From Oryzisolibacter sp. LB2S (lineage in GTDB: Bacteria; Pseudomonadota; Gammaproteobacteria; Burkholderiales; Burkholderiaceae_C): a DNA stretch of 64,000 nt. Numbering within the stretch: the first letter of the stretch is position 1; each line of letters opens with the position of its first letter. The DNA lies in NCBI RefSeq assembly GCF_040732315.1, contig NZ_CP160388.1:3748501-3812500 (forward strand), given 5' to 3'. The notes under the pieces are model-generated. The model ran no database searches. It was not told where the DNA came from and was given only the letters and a program-made list of their open reading frames with translations. Below are positions 46,539 through 56,547 of the stretch, one piece after another. The position numbers were made by a program, and so were the translations under genes.

Positions 46539-47744
46539 ATGCAACGTCGTCACCTCCTGCAACTCTCCGCACTCGGCGCTCTGCCTTCGTCTCTGGGCCT
46601 GCTGTCCAGCGCCTGGGCCCAGGCCAAGGATGCGATCCAGTTCGGCTGCCCGGTTCCCATGTCGGGAGCATTCGCGGCCAACGGCAAGTACGCCGATCTG
46701 GGCATGAAGCTCGCCATCGAGCAGTACGGCAAGATCCTGGACCGGCCGCTGGCCTATACGCTGCTCGATACCGAGGGCAAGCCCGCCACGGCGGTGCGCA
46801 AGGTGCAGGACGCGGCCCAGCAGCAGGGCGCGCGTTTCTTTGCGGGCGGCATCCTGTCGTCCGAGGCCCTGGCCATGGGCAAGGAAGCCGAGAAGGTGGG
46901 CGGCGTCTTCATCACCACCGCAGGCGCCGACGAGCTCACGGGCAAGGACTGCAACAGCGCCACCTTCCGCTGGTCGGTACCCACCTTTGGCGCCATCGAG
47001 CAAACCGTGCGTCCGCTGATCGAGGCCATGCCGAAGGCCAGGCGCTGGTACACGATCACGCCGCAATACGTGTTCGGCGACGGCCTGCTGTCAGCCGCCA
47101 AGAACATCTTCAAGGAAAAGGGCCTGGAGCATGTGGGCAACAGCTACCACTCGCTGACCGAGAAGGAGTTCAGCGGCTACCTGACGAATGCCGTGGCCGC
47201 CAAGCCCGACGTGCTGCTGCTGCTGAACTTCGGCGCGCAGTCCTCCGACACGCTGCGCCAGGCCATCAGCTTCGGCATGCACAAGAACATGACCATTCTG
47301 ATCGCCTGGGCCTCGGGGCTGGAGCAGTTCGAGTCACTGGGCGCCGACCTGTGCGATGGCGTGTACTTCGGCGCGCAGTACTGGCACACGGCGGACGCCC
47401 CACTGAACCTGGACCTGGTCAAGCGCTGCCAGGACAAGTTCAAGGCCAACCCCAACTACAGCCTGGCTGGCTCCTACATCTGCACCAAGCTGCTCATCGA
47501 TGCCATCACCAAGGCCGGCACCACGGACACCAAGGCCGTGGTCGCGGCGCTGGAAGGCATGAAGTACCAGGGCCTGACGGGCGACGAGGAGGTGCGCCGC
47601 GCCGATCACCAGGTGCTCAAGAACTACTACCTGCTCAAGGGCAAGGGCAAGGCCAAGATGAAGAACAAGGATGACTACGTGGACGTGATCAGCACGGGCA
47701 AGTCCTTCCTGCCCGTGGACCAGACCGGCTGCAAGCTGGCCTGA
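46539..47744 (+). CDS. Branched-chain amino acid ABC transporter substrate-binding protein
   Basis: 401 residues. A Tat-like signal MQRRHLLQLSALGALP runs to SSAWAQA, then a type 1 periplasmic-binding fold (peripl_BP_6): FGCPVPMSGAFAANGKYADL, TLLDTEGKPATAVRKVQDA, GGILSSEALAMGKEAEKVGG and PQYVFGDGLLSAAKN. It captures the substrate for LivHMGF. ATG 46539 has GGAG at 7 nt; the in-frame ATG at 46446 lacks a site. The ligand is not fixed by sequence. Confidence 0.9.
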   Translation: MQRRHLLQLSALGALPSSLGLLSSAWAQAKDAIQFGCPVPMSGAFAANGKYADLGMKLAIEQYGKILDRPLAYTLLDTEGKPATAVRKVQDAAQQQGARFFAGGILSSEALAMGKEAEKVGGVFITTAGADELTGKDCNSATFRWSVPTFGAIEQTVRPLIEAMPKARRWYTITPQYVFGDGLLSAAKNIFKEKGLEHVGNSYHSLTEKEFSGYLTNAVAAKPDVLLLLNFGAQSSDTLRQAISFGMHKNMTILIAWASGLEQFESLGADLCDGVYFGAQYWHTADAPLNLDLVKRCQDKFKANPNYSLAGSYICTKLLIDAITKAGTTDTKAVVAALEGMKYQGLTGDEEVRRADHQVLKNYYLLKGKGKAKMKNKDDYVDVISTGKSFLPVDQTGCKLA

Positions 47745-47761
47745 CGGCCCGCCGCCGACCT

Positions 47762-47823
47762 TCAATCAAAAGCATCGTCAGCGCTTATATGGAAAGCGCT
47801 GGCAGCTATATTTTTAATAGTTT
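47762..47823 (-). repeat. Dispersed palindromic repeat, copy 9
   Basis: Minus strand: AAAAATATAGCTGCCAGCGC, TTTCCATATAAGCGCTGACGATGC. It fills the gap between the binding-protein and livH genes, ending three bases before the livH ATG, so it forms that gene's leader. Confidence 0.72.
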
Positions 47824-47826
47824 TCC

Positions 47827-48687
47827 ATGAGCATCTACCTGCTGCAGACCATCAACGGGATCGGCATTGGCATGCTGTATTTCCTGTTGGCCGTCGGTCT
47901 GTCCATCGTCTTCGGCCTGCTGCGCTTCGTGAACTTTGCGCATGGCGCGTTCTACCTGATGGGGGCCTATTTCTGCTACCAGATGACGCGCTGGGGCTGG
48001 AGTTTCTGGTGGACGCTGCTGCTCGCGCCGCTGGCCGTGGGTGCGATAGGCTGGCTGACGGAGAAGCTGCTCCTGCGCCATGTCTATGCCAAGCCGCACG
48101 AGTTCCACATCCTCGTCACCGTGGGCCTGGCGCTGGTGGTACAGGAGCTCGTGATCCTGCAGTGGGGGCCGCTGGGCGACAGCGTGGCCGTGCCCGAGCT
48201 GCTGCAGGGCGTGGTCATGTGGGGCAGCTTTGTGTACCCGAAGTACCGGCTGTTCGTGATCGCCTTCACGGCCGCACTGGCGGTGCTGCTGTGGTGGCTG
48301 CTGGAGGGTACGCGCCTGGGCAGCGCCGTGCGTGCGGGCAGCGAATCGACCGAGATGGTGTCGCTGCTGGGCCTGAACGTGTTCGCCATTTTCAGCCTGG
48401 TGTTCGCGCTGGGTGCTGCCACGGCCGCGCTGGCCGGCGTGCTGGCGGCGCCCATCCGTGGCGCAGAACCGTTCATGGGCATAGAGGCGCTGGGCGTGGC
48501 CTTCGTCATCGTCGTCGTGGGAGGACTGGGTAGTTTCAGTGGCGCCCTGGTAGGTGGGGTGTTGATCGGCGTCGTGCAGAGCGTGATGAGCACGCTGTGG
48601 CCCGAGGGTGCACGCATCATGATCTACGTGGCGATGGCTGCCGTGCTGCTGCTGCGCCCGCATGGCCTGCTGGGCCGCAAAGGATGA
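47827..48687 (+). CDS. livH: Branched-chain amino acid ABC permease, LivH type
   Basis: 286-residue inner-membrane permease. Eight or so helices; GIGIGMLYFLLAVGLSIVFG and RFVNFAHGAFYLMGAY are the LivH opening, GTRLGSAVRAGSE and VVVGGLGSFSGALVGG the closing motifs. ATG 47827 lies three bases after a repeat element and has no clear ribosome site. The stop overlaps livM by four bases. Confidence 0.92.
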   Translation: MSIYLLQTINGIGIGMLYFLLAVGLSIVFGLLRFVNFAHGAFYLMGAYFCYQMTRWGWSFWWTLLLAPLAVGAIGWLTEKLLLRHVYAKPHEFHILVTVGLALVVQELVILQWGPLGDSVAVPELLQGVVMWGSFVYPKYRLFVIAFTAALAVLLWWLLEGTRLGSAVRAGSESTEMVSLLGLNVFAIFSLVFALGAATAALAGVLAAPIRGAEPFMGIEALGVAFVIVVVGGLGSFSGALVGGVLIGVVQSVMSTLWPEGARIMIYVAMAAVLLLRPHGLLGRKG

Positions 48688-49691
48688 CCGCCATGAGCAG
48701 ACATTCCCACCTTCTCCTGGCGCTGGCCATCGTCGTCGCCATGCCGCTGTTCATGCGGTCGGGCTCGCTGGCCAGCGAGGTGCTGATCTTCGCACTTGCC
48801 GCCATGGGCTGCAATCTGCTGCTGGGCTACACGGGTCTGCTGTCATTCGGACAGGGCATTTTCTTCGGCCTGGGCAGCTACACCATTGCGCTGCTGCTCA
48901 CGCGCTGGCCACTGCCCATGCCGCTGGCACTGCTGACGGCCGTCGCCATGGGAGCCATTGGCGCAGCCATCGTCGGCTGGATCGCGATCCGCCAGCGCGG
49001 CACCTACTTCGTGATGCTGACACTGGCATTTGCGCAGATGTTCTATTTCATTGCCTACTCGTTGCCCGATCTGACCGGTGGCGACAACGGATTGCTGGAT
49101 ATCCCGCGCCCGTCCATCGCCATCGCGGGTCAGACGCTGTGGCCCTTGGTGTCGCCCTGGCAGTACTACGGCTTCGTCGCCACCCTGTTCCTGCTGGCAT
49201 TCTGGCTGCTGCGCCGCGTGTGTGATTCGGTTTTCGGCCGCACGCTGCTGGCGGTGCGCGACAACGAGGAGCGCGCTGCCGCCGTGGGCTACGACCTGCG
49301 CCTCCTGAAGCTGCAGGCCTTCGTCATCTCGGGTGCGGTCACGGGTCTCGCAGGCGCCCTGCACGCCATGATGACGGGCATTGCTCCGCTGTCGAACGTC
49401 GAATACCACACGAGCGAGATGATCATCGTGATGACCGTCATCGGCGGCACCGGCAACCTGCTGGCGTCGGTACTGGGTGCGGCGTTCTATGTGCTTCTGG
49501 GCGACTGGTTGTCCACCCTGTGGCCGCGCTGGCTGCTGCTGCTCGGTGTGGTGCTGATGATCGTCAGCCTGGGGCTGCAGCGCGGTCTGTGGGGTTTGGG
49601 TGAGAGTCTGTGGGCGCTGGTACGGCGCAAGCAGCCTGAGCCGAGCTCCCCCACGACGCCTGTCCACAACACCAACGGAGGCCAGGCATGA
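48684..49691 (+). CDS. livM: Branched-chain amino acid ABC permease, LivM type
   Basis: About 335-residue permease. Motifs LGYTGLLSFGQGIFFGLGSY, RGTYFVMLTLAFAQM, VRDNEERAAAVGYD and VIGGTGNLLASVLGA are those of LivM. ATG 48684 overlaps the livH stop (ATGA); a second ATG at 48693 is possible. It has an extended C-terminal cytoplasmic tail. The stop overlaps livG. Confidence 0.92.
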   Translation: MTAMSRHSHLLLALAIVVAMPLFMRSGSLASEVLIFALAAMGCNLLLGYTGLLSFGQGIFFGLGSYTIALLLTRWPLPMPLALLTAVAMGAIGAAIVGWIAIRQRGTYFVMLTLAFAQMFYFIAYSLPDLTGGDNGLLDIPRPSIAIAGQTLWPLVSPWQYYGFVATLFLLAFWLLRRVCDSVFGRTLLAVRDNEERAAAVGYDLRLLKLQAFVISGAVTGLAGALHAMMTGIAPLSNVEYHTSEMIIVMTVIGGTGNLLASVLGAAFYVLLGDWLSTLWPRWLLLLGVVLMIVSLGLQRGLWGLGESLWALVRRKQPEPSSPTTPVHNTNGGQA

Positions 49692-50470
49692 ACGCCACTG
49701 CTGCATCCCCGGTTCTGCTTGAAGCCCAGGGGGTCGCCAAACACTACGGCAAATTCGTTGCCCTGGGCGGAGTGGACCTGAAGGTGCGCGCCAATACCGT
49801 GCACTCGGTCATCGGTCCCAACGGTGCCGGGAAGACCACGCTGTTTCACATGCTCACCGGCACCAAGACGGTGAGCGGTGGCCGCATTCTGTTTGACGGC
49901 CACGACGTGACGCGCGAGCCAGATCACCGGCGTGTGCGCCGCGGCATGGCGCGCTCGTTCCAGGTCACCAGCCTCTTTCCGACGCTGCCCGTGCGCGAAA
50001 ACCTGCGCCTGGCCGCGCAGGGCGTGGCGCCAGTGGTGGCCCTGAACTGCTGGAGCCCACCCGTGGGAAGGCGCTCGTGCGCCGACACGGTGGCCAGCGT
50101 GCTCTCGCGGGTAGGCTTGGAGCGCTACGCTGGCACGCCCGCAGCCAATCTCTCTCACGGTCAACAGCGGCGCCTGGAGGTAGGGATGGCGCTGGCCGCA
50201 CGGCCAAAGGCTATCTTCCTCGACGAGCCGACGTCGGGCATGGGCATAGACGATCTGGACGACATGAAGCGGCTGATTCAGAGCCTCAAGGACGAGCACA
50301 CCGTGGTGCTCATTGAACACAACATGGGCATCGTCATGGATATCTCCGACACCGTCACTGTGATGCAGCAGGGCCGCGTGCTGGCCGAAGGCCTGCCGCA
50401 CGAGATCCGCGCTGACGAGCGCGTGCGCAGCGCCTACCTGGGCAACATGATCACCGGGGGCAAGGCATGA
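49688..50470 (+). CDS. livG: Branched-chain amino acid ABC ATPase, LivG type
   Basis: 260 residues. Walker A GPNGAGKTT, Q-loop region RSFQVTSLFPTL, signature LSHGQQRRLEVG, Walker B AIFLDEPTSGM and the switch His in LIEHNMGIV. The signature is LSHGQQ rather than LSYGEQ/LSGGQ. Overlaps neighbours by four bases at both ends. Confidence 0.92.
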   Translation: MNATAASPVLLEAQGVAKHYGKFVALGGVDLKVRANTVHSVIGPNGAGKTTLFHMLTGTKTVSGGRILFDGHDVTREPDHRRVRRGMARSFQVTSLFPTLPVRENLRLAAQGVAPVVALNCWSPPVGRRSCADTVASVLSRVGLERYAGTPAANLSHGQQRRLEVGMALAARPKAIFLDEPTSGMGIDDLDDMKRLIQSLKDEHTVVLIEHNMGIVMDISDTVTVMQQGRVLAEGLPHEIRADERVRSAYLGNMITGGKA

Positions 50471-51180
50471 GCACCGCAGCGCTGCTGTCCGTGGACGCCA
50501 TCCACGCCCACTACGGCAAGAGCCATGTGCTGCAGGGCGTGTCGCTGCATGTGAATGAAGGCGAGCTCGTCACCCTGCTGGGCCGCAACGGCGCGGGCAA
50601 GACCACCACGCTCAAGACCATTGCCGGGGTCATGCAACCCACACAGGGACAGGTGCGCTTTGGTGGCGAGTCGCTGCAGCGCCTGGCCACGCACCAGGTG
50701 GCGCAGCGCGGCATCTGCCTGGTACCCGAGCACCGCGGCATCTTCAAGCTGCTGACCGTGGAGGAGAACCTGATGCTGGCGCAGCGCAAGAAATCACCCT
50801 GGCAGCTGCGCGACGTTTACCGCATCTTCCCGCGATTGCAGGAGCGACGCATGAACGGTGGCGGCCAGCTCTCTGGTGGCGAGCAGCAAATGCTGGCGAT
50901 TGGCCGTGCGCTCATGAATGCGCCACGCCTCTTGATGCTCGACGAGCCCGTCGAGGGCCTGGCGCCGGTCATCGTCGAAGAGATCGTGGCCCAGCTCAAG
51001 ACCATCAAGTCAGCGGGCGTCACCATCGTGCTCGTGGAGCAGAACCTCGAGGTTTGCACGCAGTTGGCCGACCGCCACTACATCATCGAGCAGGGTGTGG
51101 TCGCACACGAGGCATCCAACCCCGAGTTTCTCGCTGACGATGCCATGAAGGACCGCTACCTCGGCGTCGGTCTGGTATGA
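50467..51180 (+). CDS. livF: Branched-chain amino acid ABC ATPase, LivF type
   Basis: 237 residues. Walker A GRNGAGKTT, signature LSGGEQQMLAIGRAL, Walker B LLMLDEPVEGLAP, switch His replaced by Gln in LVEQNLEV, as is usual for LivF. CLVPEHRGIFKLLTVEEN is the LivF Q-loop pattern. It ends 13 bp before the amidohydrolase. Confidence 0.93.
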   Translation: MSTAALLSVDAIHAHYGKSHVLQGVSLHVNEGELVTLLGRNGAGKTTTLKTIAGVMQPTQGQVRFGGESLQRLATHQVAQRGICLVPEHRGIFKLLTVEENLMLAQRKKSPWQLRDVYRIFPRLQERRMNGGGQLSGGEQQMLAIGRALMNAPRLLMLDEPVEGLAPVIVEEIVAQLKTIKSAGVTIVLVEQNLEVCTQLADRHYIIEQGVVAHEASNPEFLADDAMKDRYLGVGLV

Positions 51181-51193
51181 CAAGGAGACTCTC

Positions 51194-52450
51194 ATGGACA
51201 TGAAATCTTCCCCTTGCGCCGCGCTGCGCACAGACGGCGCGCGCCTGTGGCAGTCCCTCATGGAGCTGGCGCGCATAGGTGCCACGGCCAAGGGGGGAGT
51301 GTGCCGCATCGCGCTGACCGATCTGGACCGACAGGGGCGCGACCTGTTCGTGCAATGGGCGCGCGATGCTGGCTGCAGCATACGCGTCGACGCCATAGGC
51401 AACATCTTCGCGCACCGCGCGGGCCAGGACGAAAGCCTGCCGCCCGTGATGACCGGCAGCCACATCGACACCCAGCCCACGGGCGGCAAGTTCGATGGCA
51501 ACTACGGCGTTCTCGCGGGCCTGGAGGTGGTGCGAACGCTCAATGCCGCCGGCGTGCGCACGCGTGCCCCCATCGAGGTGGCGGTCTGGACCAATGAGGA
51601 GGGCTCGCGCTTCGTGCCCGTGATGATGGGCTCTGGCGTGTTCGCGGGTGCATTCACCCTGGAGCATGCGCTGGCCCAGCGCGACGCACAGGGGGTCAGT
51701 GTGGGCGAGGCACTCTCGGCCATAGGCTATGCGGGACAGACCGGACCGACTCCGGCCGTGGGCGCGTATTTCGAGGCGCATATCGAGCAGGGCCCGGTGC
51801 TGGAGAACAACCAGCGTGTGATCGGCGTGGTGACGGCCGCGCTGGGCCAGCGCTGGTACGACGTGACCGTCCACGGCATGGAGGCCCACGCCGGCCCCAC
51901 ACCCATGGAACTGCGCCGCGATGCGCTGCTGGCCGCCAGCGAGCTGGTCGTCGAGGTCAACCGCATCGCCGTCGAGCGCAGGCCCCACGCGCGCAGCACG
52001 GTAGGCACCATGGAACTGTTCCCCAACTCGCGCAACGTGATTCCGGGCCGCGTGCGCTTCAGCGTGGATCTGCGTGCGCCGGACGACGAGCAGCTGCTGG
52101 ACATGGACCGGGCCCTGCGCGACGCCTGCGCGCGCGTTGCCAGGGAGCGCGGCCTTGCCATCGATGTGGAACAGGTCGTGTACTTCCCGCCCCAGCCGTT
52201 CACGCCGCAACTGGTGCAAGCCGTGCGCGCCAACGCCGACGATCTTGGCTACAGCCATATGGACGTGGTCAGCGGCGCCGGCCATGACGCGGTCTACGTG
52301 GCGCGCGTGGCGCCCACTGCAATGATCTTCGTGCCCTGCGACGACGGCATCAGTCACAACGAAATCGAGAACGCCGAGCCCGAGCACCTGGAGGCCGGCT
52401 GCAACGTGCTGCTGCGTGCCATGCTGGCGGCAGCGGAGGTCGTGACATGA
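51194..52450 (+). CDS. M20-family Zn-dependent amidohydrolase (N-carbamoyl-amino-acid/allantoate type)
   Basis: 418 residues. Metal ligands are visible in TGSHIDTQPTGGKFDG (His, Asp), WTNEEGSRF (Glu-Glu) and HIEQGPVLE (His), with SGAGHDAVYVARVAPT giving the last His. This is the hydantoinase/carbamoylase branch (HyuC, allantoate amidohydrolase, beta-ureidopropionase). The exact substrate cannot be decided. AAGGAG precedes the ATG. It is in one operon with the Liv transporter and overlaps the next gene by ATGA. Confidence 0.88.
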   Translation: MDMKSSPCAALRTDGARLWQSLMELARIGATAKGGVCRIALTDLDRQGRDLFVQWARDAGCSIRVDAIGNIFAHRAGQDESLPPVMTGSHIDTQPTGGKFDGNYGVLAGLEVVRTLNAAGVRTRAPIEVAVWTNEEGSRFVPVMMGSGVFAGAFTLEHALAQRDAQGVSVGEALSAIGYAGQTGPTPAVGAYFEAHIEQGPVLENNQRVIGVVTAALGQRWYDVTVHGMEAHAGPTPMELRRDALLAASELVVEVNRIAVERRPHARSTVGTMELFPNSRNVIPGRVRFSVDLRAPDDEQLLDMDRALRDACARVARERGLAIDVEQVVYFPPQPFTPQLVQAVRANADDLGYSHMDVVSGAGHDAVYVARVAPTAMIFVPCDDGISHNEIENAEPEHLEAGCNVLLRAMLAAAEVVT

Positions 52451-53913
52451 AGGTGCTGATCGCGCGGCTGAACCACGAGACCAACACCTTCTCGCCCGTG
52501 CCAACGCCGCTGGCGGCATTCGTCCCCAGCTATGACGATGAGGCCTACCGCGCCAACAAGGGCATGCGCACGGCCATGGCGGCCTTCATCGACCTGGCCG
52601 AAGGTCTGGGCGCGAGGCTGGTCACGCCGGTCTCGGCCATGGCCAACCCCAGCGGGCCGGTGCATGCCGCCGCCTACGACGATCTCACGCGGCGCATCGT
52701 CGCCGCGGCGCCGGGCTGCGACGCCATCCTGCTGGATCTGCACGGCGCCATGGTGGCCGAGAACAGCGCCGACGGCGAGGGCGACCTGCTCGAGCGCGTG
52801 CGCGCCGCCGCACCCGGTGTGCCGATCGGCGTGGCACTGGATCTGCACGGCAACATCACCGAGAAGATGGTGAGGAACGCCGACGTGATGGTGGGCTTCA
52901 AGACCTACCCGCACATCGACATGTACGAGACCGGCGAGCATGCGGGCCGCCTGCTGTTGCAGATGCTGCGAGGCGAGGCCCGCTACCGCGTCTGCTGGCA
53001 CCCGCTGCCGCTCATGAGCCACACACTGCGCAGCACCACCCTGACAGGCCCGATGCGCGATGCCGTTGATGGCGCGCGTGCGCTCGAGGCGCAAGGCCTG
53101 CCGGCCGTCACCGTGTTTGCCGGCTTCTCGCTGGCCGACATCGAATCGCCCTGCATGAGCGTGGTCGCCACCTGCCGCACCGATGGCGTGGACGCTGCCC
53201 AGACCGCCGTGGACGCGCTGGCCGAGCAGATCTGGTCCCGGCGCGACGAATACGTCTACCGCAGCGAGCCCCTTGCCGATTCGCTGCGCCGCGCCGAGCG
53301 GCTCGCCGAGGGCGCTACACGCCCCGTGCTGCTGCTCGACCATGGGGACAACTGCATGTCGGGCGGCACCTGCGACACCATGGATGTGCTGCAGGCCGCG
53401 CTGGATCTGGGCCTGTCGGGCATCGCCGTGGGGCCGCTGTGCGACCCCGAGGCCGTGGCGCAGCTCACCGCCGCGGGCGTGGGCGCCGAGGTGCATGTCG
53501 CATTGGGCAACAAGGTGCCACTAGACCACATCGGCCTGCACAAGCAGCCCATGCCGCTGCACGGCACGGTGCGCCGGGTCAGCGACGGTCAATACACCGT
53601 CTCCGGTCCCATCTACACGGGCCAGCGCTTCGGCATGGGCCGCACGGTGCTTTTCGATGTCGGCGCGGCACAGATCGTGGTGAGCGAGCAGACGCACGAG
53701 CCCTGGGATCTGGGTGTGTTTCACTGCGTGGGGCTCGACCCCACGCGCTTTCGCTTCCTGCTGCTCAAGTCGCGCATGTACTGCCGGCCGGTATTCGTGC
53801 CGCTGTCGGAAGGCCTGGTGGAATGCGACAGCCCCGGCGTCACGACCTCCAACTACGCCTGCTTCCCCTTTGCGCAACTGCGCAGACCCGTTTTCCCACT
53901 TGACATGCCCTGA
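52447..53913 (+). CDS. M81-family metallopeptidase (MlrC-like)
   Basis: 488 residues. IARLNHETNTFSPVPTP is the typical M81 N-terminus and contains the conserved His/Glu; LLDLHGAMVAE, ALDLHGNIT and TYPHIDMYETGEHAG supply further metal ligands. MlrC hydrolyses the tetrapeptide left from microcystin; most homologues have unknown substrates. Last gene of the transporter operon. Confidence 0.88.
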   Translation: MKVLIARLNHETNTFSPVPTPLAAFVPSYDDEAYRANKGMRTAMAAFIDLAEGLGARLVTPVSAMANPSGPVHAAAYDDLTRRIVAAAPGCDAILLDLHGAMVAENSADGEGDLLERVRAAAPGVPIGVALDLHGNITEKMVRNADVMVGFKTYPHIDMYETGEHAGRLLLQMLRGEARYRVCWHPLPLMSHTLRSTTLTGPMRDAVDGARALEAQGLPAVTVFAGFSLADIESPCMSVVATCRTDGVDAAQTAVDALAEQIWSRRDEYVYRSEPLADSLRRAERLAEGATRPVLLLDHGDNCMSGGTCDTMDVLQAALDLGLSGIAVGPLCDPEAVAQLTAAGVGAEVHVALGNKVPLDHIGLHKQPMPLHGTVRRVSDGQYTVSGPIYTGQRFGMGRTVLFDVGAAQIVVSEQTHEPWDLGVFHCVGLDPTRFRFLLLKSRMYCRPVFVPLSEGLVECDSPGVTTSNYACFPFAQLRRPVFPLDMP

Positions 53914-54088
53914 CCCGATCCGATTCGCCCGGTCCGATTGGCCACTGCCGACGCACAACTGTTTCACCTGCGCCGATCCCCCTTGGCGACGCGCCTACAA
54001 TCGGCTCCCCTTTGCGACCCGCCACCGCCACCGCCACCGCCCCCCGCGGCGGTGAGGGCGGCGGCCCTGAATCTGCTGGAGACACTGG

Positions 54089-56398
54089 ATGCCCGACAAG
54101 ACGGCCCCGACCACCACCGACAAGCGTGCCCTGCTGCGCCAGGCCGCACTCGAGTACCACGAGTTTCCCCAGCCCGGCAAGATCACCATCGCGGCCACCA
54201 AGCAGATGGTCAACCAGCATGATCTGGCCTTGGCCTATTCGCCCGGGGTGGCCGCGCCCTGCGAGGAGATCGTGAAGGATCCGACGACGGCCTTCCGCTA
54301 CACCTCGCGCGGCAATCTCGTGGGCGTGGTCTCCAACGGCACGGCAGTGCTGGGTCTGGGCGACATCGGCGCGCTGGCCAGCAAGCCCGTGATGGAGGGC
54401 AAGGGCGTGCTGTTCAAGAAGTTCTCGGGCATCGACGTGTTCGACATCGAGATCAACGAGAAGGACCCGGAAAAGCTCGTCGAGATCATTGCCGCGCTCG
54501 AGCCCACCTTTGGCGGCATCAACCTCGAGGACATCAAGGCGCCCGACTGCTTCTACGTCGAGCGCAAGCTGCGCGAGCGCATGAAGATCCCGGTCTTCCA
54601 TGACGACCAGCATGGCACGGCCATCGTCGTGGGCGCGGCCATACTGAACGGCCTGAAGGTGGCGGGCAAGGACATCCGACAGGTCAAGCTGGTCGCCTCC
54701 GGTGCGGGTGCGGCGGCGCTGGCCTGCCTGGGCCTGCTGGTCAAGCTCGGCCTGCCGCGCGAGAACATCTGGGTGACCGACCTGGCCGGCGTGGTGTACG
54801 AGGGCCGCACCGAGCTCATGGACGAGGACAAGGCCTTCTTCGCACAGAAGACCGATCTGCGCACGCTCTCGCAGGTGATTGCCGGCGCCGATGTCTTTCT
54901 GGGCCTGTCGGCCGGCGGCGTGCTCAAGAAGGACATGGTGGCGCAGATGGCGCCGCGCCCGCTGGTCTTTGCGCTTGCCAACCCCAACCCCGAGATCACG
55001 CCCGAGGACGTGAAGGCGGTGCGCGACGACGCCATCATCGCCACGGGCCGCACCGACTACCCGAACCAGGTCAACAACGTCCTGTGCTTCCCCTATATCT
55101 TCCGCGGCGCACTCGACTGCGGCGCGACCACCATCACCAAGGAGATGGAGATCGCCGCCGTCCACGCCATCGCCGAGTTGGCCCAGGCCGAGCAGAGCGA
55201 GGTGGTGGCCAAGGCCTATGCGGGCGAGGCCCTGGCCTTCGGTCCCGAGTACCTGATCCCCAAGCCGTTCGACCCGCGCCTGATGATGAAGATCGCGCCG
55301 GCCGTGGCCCAGGCGGCGTCGGATTCCGGCGTGGCGCTGCGTCCGATCGCGGACATGGATGCCTACCGCGACCATCTGCAGACCTTCGTCTACGCCTCGG
55401 GCACGACCATGAAGCCCATCTTCATGGCGGCCAAGCAGAGCGCCAAGAAGCGCGTGGCCTTCTCCGAGGGTGAGGAGGAGCGCGTACTGCGCGCCGCGCA
55501 GATCGTGGTCGACGAGCGCATTGCCCGCCCCACGCTGATCGGCCGACCCGAGGTCATCGCCCAGCGCATTGAGAAGTTCGGCCTGCGCCTGCGCGAGGGC
55601 CAGGACTACGACGTGGTCAACGTCGAGAACGACCACCGCTACCGCGACTTCTGGCAGACCTACCACCGCCTGACCGAGCGCAAGGGCGTGACGGTGCCCA
55701 TCGCCAAGATCGAGATGCGCCGACGCCTGACGCTGATCGGCACCATGCTGCTGCACAAGGGCGAGGTCGACGGCCTGATCTGCGGCACCTGGGGCCATAC
55801 GGCGCACCACCTGCAGTATGTCGACCAGGTCATCGGCAAGCGCGCCGGCGTGCACACCTATGCCTGCATGAACGCCCTGATGCTGCCCGACCGCCAGCTC
55901 TTCGTCGTGGACACCCATGTGAACTACGACCCCACGGCCGAGCAGCTCGCCGAGATCACCATCATGGCGGCCGAGGAGGTCATGCGCTTTGGCCTCAAGC
56001 CCAAGGCCGCCCTGCTGTCGCACTCCAACTTCGGCCACAGCAACCAGCCCAGCGCCGTCAAGATGCGCGAGACGCTGGAGCTGCTGCGCGTGCAGGCCCC
56101 CTGGCTTGAGGTGGACGGCGAAATGCATGGCGATCTGGCCATCGACGGCAAGGCGCGACTGGCACTCATGCCCCACAGCACGCTGTCGGGCGATGCGAAT
56201 CTGTTGGTCATGCCCAACATGGACGCCGCCAACATCGCCTACAACCTGCTCAAGACGGCGGCGGGCGGCAACATTGCCATCGGCCCGGTGCTGTTGGGCG
56301 CCGGTGCCCCCGTGCACATCCTCACGCCCAGCACCACCGTGCGCCGCCTCGTGAACATGACGGCACTCACGGTCGCCGACGCCAACGCCACGCGCTGA
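54089..56398 (+). CDS. maeB: NADP-dependent malic enzyme with phosphotransacetylase-like domain
   Basis: 769 residues. The malic-enzyme half (about 1-430) has [17 protein letters not shown] start ([13 protein letters not shown]), [28 protein letters not shown] and [16 protein letters not shown] (NADP loop). The C-terminal half (about 440-769) is phosphotransacetylase-like ([51 protein letters not shown]) and probably regulatory. It decarboxylates malate to pyruvate with NADPH. The 175-bp leader includes (CCGCCA)n repeats; no regulator is adjacent. Confidence 0.95.
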   Translation: MPDKTAPTTTDKRALLRQAALEYHEFPQPGKITIAATKQMVNQHDLALAYSPGVAAPCEEIVKDPTTAFRYTSRGNLVGVVSNGTAVLGLGDIGALASKPVMEGKGVLFKKFSGIDVFDIEINEKDPEKLVEIIAALEPTFGGINLEDIKAPDCFYVERKLRERMKIPVFHDDQHGTAIVVGAAILNGLKVAGKDIRQVKLVASGAGAAALACLGLLVKLGLPRENIWVTDLAGVVYEGRTELMDEDKAFFAQKTDLRTLSQVIAGADVFLGLSAGGVLKKDMVAQMAPRPLVFALANPNPEITPEDVKAVRDDAIIATGRTDYPNQVNNVLCFPYIFRGALDCGATTITKEMEIAAVHAIAELAQAEQSEVVAKAYAGEALAFGPEYLIPKPFDPRLMMKIAPAVAQAASDSGVALRPIADMDAYRDHLQTFVYASGTTMKPIFMAAKQSAKKRVAFSEGEEERVLRAAQIVVDERIARPTLIGRPEVIAQRIEKFGLRLREGQDYDVVNVENDHRYRDFWQTYHRLTERKGVTVPIAKIEMRRRLTLIGTMLLHKGEVDGLICGTWGHTAHHLQYVDQVIGKRAGVHTYACMNALMLPDRQLFVVDTHVNYDPTAEQLAEITIMAAEEVMRFGLKPKAALLSHSNFGHSNQPSAVKMRETLELLRVQAPWLEVDGEMHGDLAIDGKARLALMPHSTLSGDANLLVMPNMDAANIAYNLLKTAAGGNIAIGPVLLGAGAPVHILTPSTTVRRLVNMTALTVADANATR

Positions 56399-56445
56399 CC
56401 GCGGCCACCGCACACAGGGGTCAGCCCCTGGCAAACCCACACCGT

Positions 56446-56466
56446 CCTGCCCATTTTTTGGGCAGG
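56446..56466. terminator. Hairpin after maeB
   Basis: CCTGCCCA / TGGGCAGG, 8-bp perfect stem around five T residues, 48 bp after maeB. A smaller stem CAGGGG/CCCCTG lies before it. Plausible terminator, with only short T-runs downstream. Confidence 0.55.
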
Positions 56467-56547
56467 CGCTTGCGTTTTGGTGGCGTTTTTGTCACACTAG
56501 CCGGCTGAAAACTCGGGTTAACCCGCGATTTTCGAAAGGTGTAGTGG

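Noticed and set aside
53840..56440. 866-codon minus-strand frame opposite maeB
   Set aside because: Low-complexity antisense frame; maeB motifs are complete on the plus strand.
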